NCBI GenBank assembly: GCA_003223255.1
Contig: QHYJ01000274.1
Span: 1-37,654, forward strand
Direction of reading: 5' to 3'
Source: Acidobacteriota bacterium
GTDB lineage: Bacteria; Acidobacteriota; Terriglobia; Acidiferrales; UBA7541
DNA length: 37,654 nucleotides
Part shown: positions 7,850 to 16,555 of the stretch, one piece after another
Layout of the letters: each line of letters opens with the position of its first letter
Numbering within the stretch: position 1 is the first letter of the stretch
Notes under the pieces: model-generated
Database searches by the model: none
The model's input: only the letters and a program-made list of their open reading frames with translations
Told to the model about the DNA's origin: nothing
Made by a program: the position numbers and the translations under genes

Positions 7850-9453
7850 GTTTGAAGCCCTGCGAGCAGGCTTGAGAGTTTTGCACGATCGATTTTCTGA
7901 TTCAGGTTCAAGGGCAACTGGTCGATCAAATAGATCTTTTTTGGGACCATGTAATCGGGCAAGACATTGCCGCAGCTTGTCAAAACGCGATCCGGATCGA
8001 ACGACTTAACGCCGGAGACGAACGCGACGACACCGTCGGCACTGCCATCATGAACCGGCCAGGGAACCGAAACCACCTGCTCGGTTCCGCAGGCGTGACG
8101 CAATACCGCCTCAATCTCCTGCAACTCCACGCGGTAGCCCCGGATTTTGACCTGTTGATCGATCCGACCCAGATAACAGAGATTGCCGCCCGCGACTTGC
8201 TTTACCAAATCACCAGTCCGGTACCAAACCCGTTCGCCTCCAGTGGGTAGACGCACGAACTGCTTCTGAGTTTTCGCGGGATCGCTCCAGTAACCGGAGG
8301 CGACTTGTGATCCGGAGAGACAGAGTTCGCCAACTTCTCCGATCGGGACGCTCTCTCTTTCTGCGCCTGTTACGCGGAAATGTTGCCCTTGGAAAACGCA
8401 GCCGATCGGGACGATACCGTTCACGCACTCCGCTGGAGATCTCTCAGTATTCCAGCGGTAGTGGGCGATGGCGATGGTGGCTTCCGTCGGGCCGTAGAGG
8501 TTTTCGACGATGGAGTTTGGAGCGGCTTCCTGCCAGGAATGGGCATAGGCCGCCGGAAGAGGTTCGCCACAAAATAAACTGCAACGCAGCGAGGGAAAGC
8601 AGCCGGGAGAGAGCAGCCGCAGTTTGGCCAGCAGGCCCGCTATGGAAGGGACAGAAAACCACATCGTAAGCTGGTGATCGCGGATGAATTTGGCCGGTGC
8701 CATGACGGACTTCTCGGGAACGCAATACAAAGAAGCGCCGCGTTCCCAGCTGACGAACATGTCGTGTGCGCTCAGGTCGAAAGTGAGGTCAAATTGCTGA
8801 GAGAAGCGGTCGTGTTCATTCACGTTGTAGCGTTGGCAGATGTAGTCAACATACGACCGCACATTTCCCTGGCTGATGGGGACGCCCTTGGGCATGCCCG
8901 TGCTTCCGGACGTGAACAAAAGATAAGCAGGCGAAGCGGGAGTGGAGGTTTTTTCAGAAGAGAAGTCTTCTCCGCTGGGTAATTGCTCGGCAAAAAGGAA
9001 TCGATGACGCCGATTCTTCGATTGCAGATCCTCTGACGCGGCAACTTCCGGCAGAATGACTGTCAAAGAGCGATCGGCTGTTTGGAGTAGCGCGGACAAC
9101 TGAGGAAGAGACTCTTTGCCGACAATGAGAGTGTCGCACCCGGAAAGAGCAAGCATGCGACAGGTGCGTTCGAGGGGAAATCTCGGATTCAGCGGCACGT
9201 ATCCCTTGCCGGCCGCAAGAGAGCCCAGGATTCCAATGTAGGCCGTGTGGCTCCGGTGGGCCCAAACAGCAGCGAGCGGGTAGGGCTTCTGCTCATTTTG
9301 TTGAATTGCCCAGGCGATTTGGCGGACCCTTCGATGCAGGCTCGAATAGGTCAGAGACTCACCGTCAACAACAAGAGCCGTTCGGTCAGGGAAGCACTCA
9401 GCCGATTCGAGGAATCCGCTGATAAGGTTTCGGGATGAATTTTGTGCTGTCAT
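7846..9453 (-). CDS. AMP-forming adenylation enzyme, DltA-like amino-acid:carrier-protein ligase
   Basis: This is a complete 535-residue stand-alone A-domain. Motifs: A3 LLFTSGSTGMPKG (178-190), A4 FDLSAHDMF (~225-233, Asp present at the amino-binding position), FCGEPLP (C295), A5 YGPTEAT (320-326), A7 YRTGD (411-415), A8 GRIDQQVKIRGYRVELQEIE (429-448), and A10 with the catalytic lysine K520 (NQKID). The FCGE...NLYGPTEATIA pattern and the length are closest to D-alanine:carrier-protein ligase DltA, where the Cys of FCGE lines the D-Ala pocket. A small amino acid is therefore a plausible substrate, but I cannot assign it. Exosortase-A-associated acyl-CoA ligases are an alternative. No condensation domain, DltB or DltD is nearby. 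Confidence 0.88.
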   Translation of the reverse strand: MTAQNSSRNLISGFLESAECFPDRTALVVDGESLTYSSLHRRVRQIAWAIQQNEQKPYPLAAVWAHRSHTAYIGILGSLAAGKGYVPLNPRFPLERTCRMLALSGCDTLIVGKESLPQLSALLQTADRSLTVILPEVAASEDLQSKNRRHRFLFAEQLPSGEDFSSEKTSTPASPAYLLFTSGSTGMPKGVPISQGNVRSYVDYICQRYNVNEHDRFSQQFDLTFDLSAHDMFVSWERGASLYCVPEKSVMAPAKFIRDHQLTMWFSVPSIAGLLAKLRLLSPGCFPSLRCSLFCGEPLPAAYAHSWQEAAPNSIVENLYGPTEATIAIAHYRWNTERSPAECVNGIVPIGCVFQGQHFRVTGAERESVPIGEVGELCLSGSQVASGYWSDPAKTQKQFVRLPTGGERVWYRTGDLVKQVAGGNLCYLGRIDQQVKIRGYRVELQEIEAVLRHACGTEQVVSVPWPVHDGSADGVVAFVSGVKSFDPDRVLTSCGNVLPDYMVPKKIYLIDQLPLNLNQKIDRAKLSSLLAGLQT

Positions 9454-9516
9454 CGATGTTGTTCGGGCACGCGCCGGTTACATTGCGGCATCGGAGAATC
9501 GACTGCGTGGGCAGGT

Positions 9517-10623
9517 TCAAGCGAATAAGCCGATTTGTTCCAGCGCTCGTTCGAACGCGGCGCCAGCGTGCTGTAACTCTTCTTCCTCGGGCGGTATGTC
9601 CAGAATGAACGTGCGATAACCCAAACAGAGGTAGCGGGATAATTCATGGGCGACTGAGTCATAGCCTCCCACCAAGTAAGGGCAGAAAGTCTTGTATTGC
9701 TCAAAGGGCCTGAGCCAGTAAGTGCTCCGCATGGCTCGCGTTTTGTTTGCCGTCTCCGAGAGTTGCTTGTGCCATAGGGAATCGGAAACTCTCATCGCCA
9801 ATTGGTGAGTGAGTTCGCCTTTGCGGTCTTCAGGGAATCGTTCCTCGGCGACCTCCCAAGCTTCATCTTCGTTTTCACGCGCAAGGATTCCCACACGAAT
9901 CCCTGATTTTAGAATATTGCTTGCAGGTTCAGCCTCGCACTCGCTTGGCGGGCGGGGATACTTTACGGCGGTCGCGCCGAGTTTTTTTGCCGCATCGAGG
10001 CCGGCCTCCGACGATCCCGAGACAAATGTCTCAGGGAAAAGCTCGGGAGGGAGGGGAGGAGTCATTCGCAGTTGATCGATGTTGTAAAACTCGCCGTGAA
10101 AGGTGACGGGCGCCGAGGTAGACAAGAGCTGATTGATAATGGTCGCGTATTCAATCAGGCGTGTATATCGCTTGTCATGGGGCGTTGGGTCATTTAACGC
10201 AACCAAATCGTTCTTGAAGCCGCCGGCGACCATGTTCAAATAGAGCCGCCGATGATAAAGGAAACCGAAAGAAGCCACCATTTTTGCCACCGAATAGGGG
10301 TGCATGTAGACGGGCTGAATAGCGACGAGTGGACTTAATTTCTGAGTGCTCTCGACGATAATCTGAGACACGAGCCAAGGGTCCAAGAGCGAGTTATCTG
10401 TATAAACCAAAATTCCCGTGCAACCGCAGCGCTCGCTCCAGCGAGCTACTTTCCGGACGTGGCGGGCATACGATTGTTTGTCGAAACCAAGGGATTGCGG
10501 GCAGGTGGAGAAAAGCTCAACGGGCCTCTCCGTATTAATGCGAGCAACGAGGTTAGCGCGGGACACGGGCCTGCGAGTTTCCGATGGAAGCGCCGATCTC
10601 AAGCTTTCCTTGCTCGAAAGCAT
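9517..10623 (-). CDS. LLM-class flavin-dependent monooxygenase (luciferase/SsuD-like)
   Basis: The 368-residue protein has a bacterial-luciferase-like TIM-barrel pattern: VELFSTCPQS at strand 1, CTGILVYTDNSLLDPWLVSQ, VAIQPVYMHPYSVAKMVAS, LYLNMVAGGFKNDLVALND, RYTRLIEYATIINQLL, FYNIDQLRMTPPLP and FVSGSSEAGLDAAKKLGA. These match FMN/FMNH2-dependent alkanesulfonate-monooxygenase-type enzymes, some of which act on carrier-bound substrates in natural-product pathways. The start ATG 10623 is chosen because a perfect AAGGAGG lies 7 nt upstream; the longer GTG 10644 start would place that site inside the gene. The gene start overlaps the 3' end of the deacetylase gene by 71 nt. The gene lies 63 nt upstream of the adenylation gene, suggesting it oxidises the carrier-tethered amino acid (inference). 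Confidence 0.85.
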   Translation of the reverse strand: MLSSKESLRSALPSETRRPVSRANLVARINTERPVELFSTCPQSLGFDKQSYARHVRKVARWSERCGCTGILVYTDNSLLDPWLVSQIIVESTQKLSPLVAIQPVYMHPYSVAKMVASFGFLYHRRLYLNMVAGGFKNDLVALNDPTPHDKRYTRLIEYATIINQLLSTSAPVTFHGEFYNIDQLRMTPPLPPELFPETFVSGSSEAGLDAAKKLGATAVKYPRPPSECEAEPASNILKSGIRVGILARENEDEAWEVAEERFPEDRKGELTHQLAMRVSDSLWHKQLSETANKTRAMRSTYWLRPFEQYKTFCPYLVGGYDSVAHELSRYLCLGYRTFILDIPPEEEELQHAGAAFERALEQIGLFA

Positions 10624-12319
10624 ACCCTTGCCTCCTTTGAGCACTGTCTGAGTGTTTAAGAGCTTGGGTCACCTGGGGATGCAGGTGCTCTTTCGCGGCA
10701 TCTACGAAGTCAAATACAGATTGCAATTCCAACTCAAGCTCCCACTGGCTGCTATAGAATTTCTTTCGATGCAGATGACTCTGAAGTTCGCCGGCTTTGG
10801 GGAAAGACTCTCCACCGAAGGAAGAAACGAAATGCCGGTACGTGGATGCCGCCATGTCCATTGCTTCCGAGGACATGTTTTTAGGTTTTCCAAAGGGGAA
10901 GGCGAAAAACTCCACCGGCTTTTTGAGTTGAGCTTCCAGATCATCCCGCGAACCAACAATCTCCGGCCTCAATTTTTCCGGATCAACAAAACCGCAATCG
11001 AAGTGCGTACGAGTGTGACTACCAAATTCCGCTCCACGGGCGTTCCAATATTGAATTTGATCCCACGTCAACGGAAGAAAGCCAGTCGTGCCGGTCACCA
11101 GGTCATGGTCAAATTCCCGGTGAGTTTCTACTGGGGCAGTGGTAATAAACAAAGTAGGTGAAATTCCCGCTTCATGAGCCACCGCGCGAAGGTTTAAGAA
11201 ATTATCCCCGTAGCCGTCGTCGAAGGTGAGCACGACGGTTGGGACGCGTACTTGACCGGAACGCAAGAGTTCGACCGCCTCGGAAAGACTCGCAATCCGG
11301 TAATGCTTCCGCAGAAAAAGGACTTGCCGCCAAAAGATTTCCGTAGGCACGCCCATTCGGTGCGGGCGGTCCGAGACCAAGTGATGGGCAAGGATAAGCA
11401 CTGGATATCGACCGCTCATGCGGCGACGCCAATTGCGCCCTATGACACTTGGGGAAAAAAGCAGCAACGTATCAAGACACAGTTTCCAGGTAGACCGACA
11501 ACGCTTTCTCTTGGGTTCCGTCTGAGAGGTGTGGCGCTCAATGCCTTTCCACTGTGTAACGGAGGGTGTGAGAATTTTATTGGCCCATTGTAATACCGCG
11601 GCTGATGCACTTGCCGGGTCGCCACACAGCAGACTCACACTTGTTTGCAACAGCAAATCATCCGCAATCAAATCGCTTTTCAAAGTAAACCCCAGGAGGC
11701 CGTCGAGAGGCTGCCAAGGGAGAACCAGAGAAAAAATTTTGCAGGGTATTCCTGTGCCGGCCGCCAAGTGTTCGATACTAAGCAAAGTGCCCCTGGTGCC
11801 GCTCCCCCGCTCGCTGCTAAGGCGGTAGTTGCAAGTGCGCACGCATCCGCTTGATGCATTGGCCCATAATTCTGGCATTGCAGAAAAGTCTCCCAGCAAA
11901 ATGGCAAGATCGACATCTCCGTGGCAGATGCGGGTGGCGGCGCCTGCTTCTTCCCCTTCGCCGGTGACGGCAAGGGGCCATCCCGTTTTAGAGCACTCTC
12001 GAATCAGGCTTTCGACCGCGAATCGCGAATTGTTCAATGGGGCGGGGCAGCCACGTACAAGCCAGAGGAGGCGATCAGCAATCTTGTCGAACGCTGAAGC
12101 AATGAGGAGTCGCACTTTACATCCAAACCCAGGAACATCCGGAATTTTCCGCGTTATGCCCGCAGCAATCAGCTGCTGGACCCAAGGAATTGAGCGTGTC
12201 GACCGCTGGACGATGCCACAAATTTCAGTACCAGGAACTTCTCTGAGGATTCTGTTTGCGAAATTCCAGGTGCGCGAGGGCCGAACGTTGGACACCATTA
12301 ATATGCGAAAGGTCTTCAT
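10553..12319 (-). CDS. Two-domain protein: N-terminal formyltransferase-like region (uncertain) plus NodB polysaccharide deacetylase
   Basis: The protein is 588 residues from ATG 12319 (MKTFRILMVSNVRPS). The C-terminal half is a carbohydrate esterase 4 (NodB) domain: HHLVSD, TFDDGYGDN (catalytic Asp pair), GSHTRTH (metal His), FFAFPFGKP. It should deacetylate N-acetylated sugars of the polymer or repeat unit. The N-terminal ~260 residues look like a Rossmann formyltransferase fold (ILMVSNVRPS; DVDLAILLGDF; GCVRTCNYRLSSERGSG; DDLLLQTSVSLL), but the NxH...D catalytic signature of PurN/Fmt enzymes is not visible, so this part may be inactive or something else. No signal peptide is seen at the N-terminus. 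The C-terminal tail overlaps the monooxygenase gene by 71 nt. Confidence 0.8.
   Translation of the reverse strand: MKTFRILMVSNVRPSRTWNFANRILREVPGTEICGIVQRSTRSIPWVQQLIAAGITRKIPDVPGFGCKVRLLIASAFDKIADRLLWLVRGCPAPLNNSRFAVESLIRECSKTGWPLAVTGEGEEAGAATRICHGDVDLAILLGDFSAMPELWANASSGCVRTCNYRLSSERGSGTRGTLLSIEHLAAGTGIPCKIFSLVLPWQPLDGLLGFTLKSDLIADDLLLQTSVSLLCGDPASASAAVLQWANKILTPSVTQWKGIERHTSQTEPKRKRCRSTWKLCLDTLLLFSPSVIGRNWRRRMSGRYPVLILAHHLVSDRPHRMGVPTEIFWRQVLFLRKHYRIASLSEAVELLRSGQVRVPTVVLTFDDGYGDNFLNLRAVAHEAGISPTLFITTAPVETHREFDHDLVTGTTGFLPLTWDQIQYWNARGAEFGSHTRTHFDCGFVDPEKLRPEIVGSRDDLEAQLKKPVEFFAFPFGKPKNMSSEAMDMAASTYRHFVSSFGGESFPKAGELQSHLHRKKFYSSQWELELELQSVFDFVDAAKEHLHPQVTQALKHSDSAQRRQGYAFEQGKLEIGASIGNSQARVPR
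10631..10637 (-). promoter_or_regulatory. Strong Shine-Dalgarno (AAGGAGG) inside the deacetylase gene
   Basis: AAGGAGG on the minus strand, 7 nt before ATG 10623, decides the start of the flavin monooxygenase. It lies within the last codons of the upstream deacetylase gene, so the overlap is functional rather than an annotation artefact. Confidence 0.75.
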
Positions 12320-12392
12320 GACGGGCAAAAGGCTTGTGGTCGATACAAAATGCTATGCGGCAAAAGCAATGCGAGTTTAAGAGTCAGAAATT

Positions 12393-13787
12393 CTAGTAAG
12401 CATTTTTGTTGCGGTATTTTGGAAAAAGCGTAAGGAAAATGATTCTCAAATCGAAAGTAAAACTCCAGTTTTGCAGGTAGAACAAGTCGTGTTCCACGCG
12501 CTTTCGGATGGATGTGTCGCCGCGCCAGCCATTGACCTGGGCCCAACCGGTGATGCCTACCTTTAGGCGGTGGCGATTGTTGTACCTGGCCACCTCTTGC
12601 AGGAATTTTTCAACAAAGCGAACGAGCTCCGGACGTGGACCCACAATGCTCATATCACCTTTCAATACGTTGAAAAACTGGGGCAGCTCGTCGAGACTCA
12701 TCTTTCGAAGAAGAATTCCCAAACGAGTTCGGCGCGGATCGTTTGGCGTCGTGTGCCGCCGGTCGCTCTCGCGGGAATCGGCGACTCTCATAGTTCGGAA
12801 CTTGTACATGCGAAAGACCTTTCCGTTCAGTCCCACACGGTCTTGAACAAACAGGGCCGGGCCGGGGGATGTCAGGCGCACGGCTAGGGCGATTGCCGCC
12901 ATCAGAGGAGCCGTCAGCAGGATGGCGAAGGTGGAAAATACTATGTCGAACGCGCGCTTCAACAGGGAATACGCAATGGAATCCGTGGGAGTCGCGGTGA
13001 GATCGAAAATCTGCAGACGCCCAAACTGGAATAATCTCTCACGAACCAGCGTGTGATCACCCAAATCAACGATGGCGCGGACCGGCAGACAAAACCGCTC
13101 GAGCATTTTCATAAAGTACGGGATGTCGGAAAAGCGTGTGGGTGGGAGGGCGAGAATGACTTCATCGATGTCTTCATTCCGGCTAATTCGTTCTGTTACC
13201 TGCTGCAAGGGATAGACCGGCGCGTCATCCACGGCAACAGCCTGTTCCGGAAGACTTACATAGCCTATGACCCGGCAGAAAGAAAGTGGTCCGCGGATTA
13301 ATCGGCGCGTTGCTCGCCGAGCAAAGCGATCCGACCCAACAACGAGAATGCGGTTCGGTTTCCTGAGCCCGGAATGACTGTGGGCCAGGAGCCGGAACAC
13401 GGCGCGCACCGTCAGCGTCATTAGAAACAAAGAGACGCCGCTGAACGCAAAAAACATGCGCGACAGGTTCATGTAGCGATGAAAGAAGAAGAGTAGTCCG
13501 ATGTCCAAAGAATAAGTAAGGACGCAGGCTGGGAAAGCAGCTCGAATTCCCGTGCGTTCCTGAAATAGTGTCTGGACGGCCGCAATTCCAAAATGCTCGG
13601 CAATGATGGCCCAGAGGAAAGTCGTAAGCAAAACCAGGTCGAAGTAAAGGTAAGGGTTGATCCCGGAAATGACATCAGCATGACCGGTTAAGATGCGCGC
13701 ATATCCGGCAACGGAAAAAGAGAGGAAGGGCAAGGAGTAGATCACGATGCGGAGGTAGAAATGATAAAAGTTGACAAACCTTCTCAT
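12393..13787 (-). CDS. Undecaprenyl-phosphate sugar-1-phosphate transferase (initiating enzyme, WcaJ-type)
   Basis: The 464-residue protein has four N-terminal membrane segments (residues ~10-125), then a Rossmann-like CoA-binding-type region (RILVVGSDRFARRATRRL...), then the bacterial sugar transferase domain: LLKRAFDIVFSTFAILLTAP (hydrophobic re-entrant helix), PALFVQDRVGLNGKVFRMYK, FRTM, MSLDELPQFFNVLKGDMSIV with the catalytic D-E pair, and GPRPE. The family transfers hexose-1-P to undecaprenyl phosphate and so starts the repeat unit. It is close to the EpsB/TIGR03013-like enzymes of exosortase-A EPS loci. I see no clear ribosome binding site at ATG 13787. The sugar specificity is unknown. 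Confidence 0.93.
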   Translation of the reverse strand: MRRFVNFYHFYLRIVIYSLPFLSFSVAGYARILTGHADVISGINPYLYFDLVLLTTFLWAIIAEHFGIAAVQTLFQERTGIRAAFPACVLTYSLDIGLLFFFHRYMNLSRMFFAFSGVSLFLMTLTVRAVFRLLAHSHSGLRKPNRILVVGSDRFARRATRRLIRGPLSFCRVIGYVSLPEQAVAVDDAPVYPLQQVTERISRNEDIDEVILALPPTRFSDIPYFMKMLERFCLPVRAIVDLGDHTLVRERLFQFGRLQIFDLTATPTDSIAYSLLKRAFDIVFSTFAILLTAPLMAAIALAVRLTSPGPALFVQDRVGLNGKVFRMYKFRTMRVADSRESDRRHTTPNDPRRTRLGILLRKMSLDELPQFFNVLKGDMSIVGPRPELVRFVEKFLQEVARYNNRHRLKVGITGWAQVNGWRGDTSIRKRVEHDLFYLQNWSFTFDLRIIFLTLFPKYRNKNAY

Positions 13788-13871
13788 GGCTAGTGCGTTG
13801 GCGTCAGCGCGTTCTCAAAAATCGAAGTAGAGTTGCTCTGGTTTGAGGAAAGCCAGGCTGACCTCTGCCGT

Positions 13872-15179
13872 TTAGGTGCTCTGAAAGGCCCGTTGTTCGC
13901 CGCCGGAATCATTGGTGGCAGCATGACACGTTGCGGTATTCGCAGGAACTGCCCTCTTGCTGTCTCTGTCGCTCAATGGCAACTCGGAAGGTCGGCGGGG
14001 CGTGGAACTCCACGTGAGTTTCTGTTCACCGCTCACATATCGGAGTAATCCCAGGAGCATCGCTAAATTCATGGAGCAGAAATGCAAAGGCAGGGAGAAG
14101 AGGGGAACGCGTGTTCCCAACTTCTTAAACAAATAACCGGCGCCGGCGCCCAAATAGAAGGCGCTCTGGGCGGCAAGCAGGATCGCATAGGCGCGGTGTC
14201 CAGCCAGCAGCAGGCTGCAGCCAAATCCAATAATCAGCAGAAACGGAGCGAGCCAGCGAAGCACTCTGTGAGAAAAGAAGCAGAATGCCAACATGCCTTT
14301 CAGGGGGTTGAGGCATTCCAGGTTTGCAAAAAGCGTTTGGTAATTGCCGGCGCCAATTCTGACTCTTCGAGCAAATTGAGTCGACAGCGTTGGGGCAATT
14401 TCCTCGACTGCCACGGCTTCAGGATCATAAATGACGCGATAGCCCTTCAAGCGAATTTCCAGTGCAATCTGGAAATCTTCGATGATGGTTTGCTTGTGGG
14501 GCCGGAAAAGCGACCGGCGGACGGCTAATACACTGCCGTTGCCCCCCATCGTACAGTCCAAACGGTTTTCCAAGAGCTTTAGAGCGGACTCGTAGCGCCA
14601 GTAGAGAGTTTCGGCGGCCGGGTCGCATCCCTCAGAGGTCACGCGCCTCTCCTCACCGCTGACAGCACCCACGCGCGGTTCCGCAAAGTGGCGAACCAAG
14701 TTGCGAATACAATGAGGTTCGAGTCTCGTGTTGGCGTCGGTAATCACCAGGATCTCAGCAGAGGTTTGTTGCGCGAGGGCTCTCAGCACGGCTAATTTTC
14801 CTCGGCGTTCTTTGAAATGCGTTACACGAAACGGGCCAAACGTTATCTGTCTCAAAAGATCGGCCGTCGAGTCCGAAGGTGCATCCAGTCCGATGAGGAA
14901 CTCCAGTCGATCGCTTGGATAGTCGGCTTCGAGCGTGTTCTTGACTTTTGCCTGGATTACGGCTTCTTCATTATGGGCGGACATCAGAACCGCGACTCGC
15001 GGCACGTATTGTGCTGGTGGCGTACAACGGCGGCCGCCCCGGTGAAACAGGAACTGCAAATCAGACTTGGCCTGAGATAGCACCGAAAGCATGAAGAGAA
15101 CTAACGGGTAGCCAACATAGTTGTAAGCCACCAGGCCGATACAAATCCAAAAGAGCAATTCGGAGTTGGACATGGCCAT
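13872..15179 (-). CDS. Membrane glycosyltransferase, family 2
   Basis: The 435-residue protein has one N-terminal membrane segment, a GT2 (GT-A) domain and several C-terminal membrane segments (residues ~290-390). Motifs: VAVLMSAHNEEAVI, LEFLIGLDAPSDSTADLL, VITDANTRLEP (DxD-like metal site), GEERRV, TMGGNGSVLAVRR, IIEDFQIALE (catalytic ED) and RRVRIGAGN, a variant of QxxRW. Processive and non-processive cellulose-synthase-like GT2 enzymes share this layout. ATG 15179 is chosen because the polymerase gene stops at 15182, 2 nt away. It should add a sugar to the lipid-linked repeat unit. The C-terminal ~45 residues are polar and unconserved-looking. Confidence 0.9.
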   Translation of the reverse strand: MAMSNSELLFWICIGLVAYNYVGYPLVLFMLSVLSQAKSDLQFLFHRGGRRCTPPAQYVPRVAVLMSAHNEEAVIQAKVKNTLEADYPSDRLEFLIGLDAPSDSTADLLRQITFGPFRVTHFKERRGKLAVLRALAQQTSAEILVITDANTRLEPHCIRNLVRHFAEPRVGAVSGEERRVTSEGCDPAAETLYWRYESALKLLENRLDCTMGGNGSVLAVRRSLFRPHKQTIIEDFQIALEIRLKGYRVIYDPEAVAVEEIAPTLSTQFARRVRIGAGNYQTLFANLECLNPLKGMLAFCFFSHRVLRWLAPFLLIIGFGCSLLLAGHRAYAILLAAQSAFYLGAGAGYLFKKLGTRVPLFSLPLHFCSMNLAMLLGLLRYVSGEQKLTWSSTPRRPSELPLSDRDSKRAVPANTATCHAATNDSGGEQRAFQST

Positions 15180-15181
15180 AT

Positions 15182-16555
15182 TTATGCGCCCCAATTCATC
15201 TCAGCGGCTCGTAACTGCGGAGGCAAAGGCTGTGGCACGGCGTCGGAAGATGCCTCTATCTGCCGGGCAATGTACTGAACACCGACAGCGATTGCGACGG
15301 GATAGTAGAGAAAATATTCATAACCAATGTGCGCAAACAATGCTCCAAAAACGAAGGACAGCAAACTGACGAAAGTTGCGCGGGCCATGACGTTGAGCTC
15401 AAAGCTTTCCCTGTCGCTGACCGTTGTCCTACCCAATGCTTTCAGGCTGCGGACGGCCGTCCAGAGAAGGGCAACGAAGAGCACGAGGGCTGGAATTCCC
15501 GCTTCGGAAGAAATTTCGGCAAATGTGTTATGAGCGCCTAACCAAGCCTCCGGTTTGGCAAGCTCTGTGCCGCTGGCAACCTCGAAGTTTCCAAGCCCCA
15601 AGCCAAAAAGGGGATTCTGTCGGGTGTATTGAATCGCCCGCTTCAAGGCGCCCAAGCGATCTTCTTCGGACCTCATCGCGGACAGGGCGACTTCGCTCTG
15701 CGAACCTTCAGAACCTGACCACACAGTTGCCATCCTCTGCCAAAAAACGCCAGGCGCCAGGCTAATGGCTGCAAGGACAATGAGCACGAGGCCGACGCCG
15801 ATAAATTTTCCGCGAGAGGTGCCTCGCAAGACCACCAGGCACGTTAAGATGATGGACAGGAGCACGTTCAGCGTGCCGCTGCGTGATGCGGTGAGCACTA
15901 GCATCCACATCAGAAATAGAACCGAAGAAATGAGCAAGCCCGTCCTGAGCAATGACGGCTGAGTCGCGTAAATAGCCGCGATGTAGGGAATGGTCAAAGC
16001 GGCAGCAAGACCCAGGAAATTCCACCCAAGAATCCCTAAATTGACTCCCAGTAGACGTTGATCTAGCCATATGACGTGGGACGATTGCATCACCGAGTAG
16101 GCGCAAACGAAAAGTTCACTCAGAATAATGGCCCAGAGAATCTTGCGAATACGCTCGAGCGACACCAGAGTTTGTGTCAGCAGGAAGAATACAATGAGCG
16201 TCTTGAACCACACTTCTGTCAGAACCTGAAAGCTTCCTCCTCTCCAGTAAGCAAAGGGCACACCGGCGATAAACCAGCATGTGAGAAGAAGCACGATTCG
16301 CAGTTCCTTCGTCCAGACAAAAGGAGCGTTTCCTGACAAATACGCTACCAGGTAGGTTAATCCCGCGCATAGGCCGAGAGCAAAAGTTAGATGGAATTGG
16401 GCGATGGCAGGAACAACGTCTTCGGGCCTTGCGTAAATAGCGACGGTAAAGAGCAGGACAAAAAGGAAGCTCAGACTCGCTCGGCGGCTTCCTGGTCGAG
16501 AGAGGCTTGGCTCTGCCATTGTCTCGTAGCCCGTGTATAAAGCGGATTCATTCAC
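15182..16555 (-). CDS. O-antigen ligase/polymerase family protein, Wzy-like
   Basis: The 457-residue polytopic membrane protein has about 11-12 hydrophobic segments and the O-antigen ligase (Wzy_C) signature: LVLTASRSGTLNVLLSIILT, then a large periplasmic loop (GSEGSQSEVALSAMRSEED...), then NPLFGLGLGNFE and AHNTFAEISSEAGIPALVLF. The conserved Arg in TASRSG and the H-N-x-x of AHNTF are typical. It should polymerise flipped repeat units in the periplasm. The GTG start overlaps the stop of the upstream GT4 gene (GTGA), so the pair is coupled; an alternative ATG is at 16519. Confidence 0.9.
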   Translation of the reverse strand: MNESALYTGYETMAEPSLSRPGSRRASLSFLFVLLFTVAIYARPEDVVPAIAQFHLTFALGLCAGLTYLVAYLSGNAPFVWTKELRIVLLLTCWFIAGVPFAYWRGGSFQVLTEVWFKTLIVFFLLTQTLVSLERIRKILWAIILSELFVCAYSVMQSSHVIWLDQRLLGVNLGILGWNFLGLAAALTIPYIAAIYATQPSLLRTGLLISSVLFLMWMLVLTASRSGTLNVLLSIILTCLVVLRGTSRGKFIGVGLVLIVLAAISLAPGVFWQRMATVWSGSEGSQSEVALSAMRSEEDRLGALKRAIQYTRQNPLFGLGLGNFEVASGTELAKPEAWLGAHNTFAEISSEAGIPALVLFVALLWTAVRSLKALGRTTVSDRESFELNVMARATFVSLLSFVFGALFAHIGYEYFLYYPVAIAVGVQYIARQIEASSDAVPQPLPPQLRAAEMNWGA

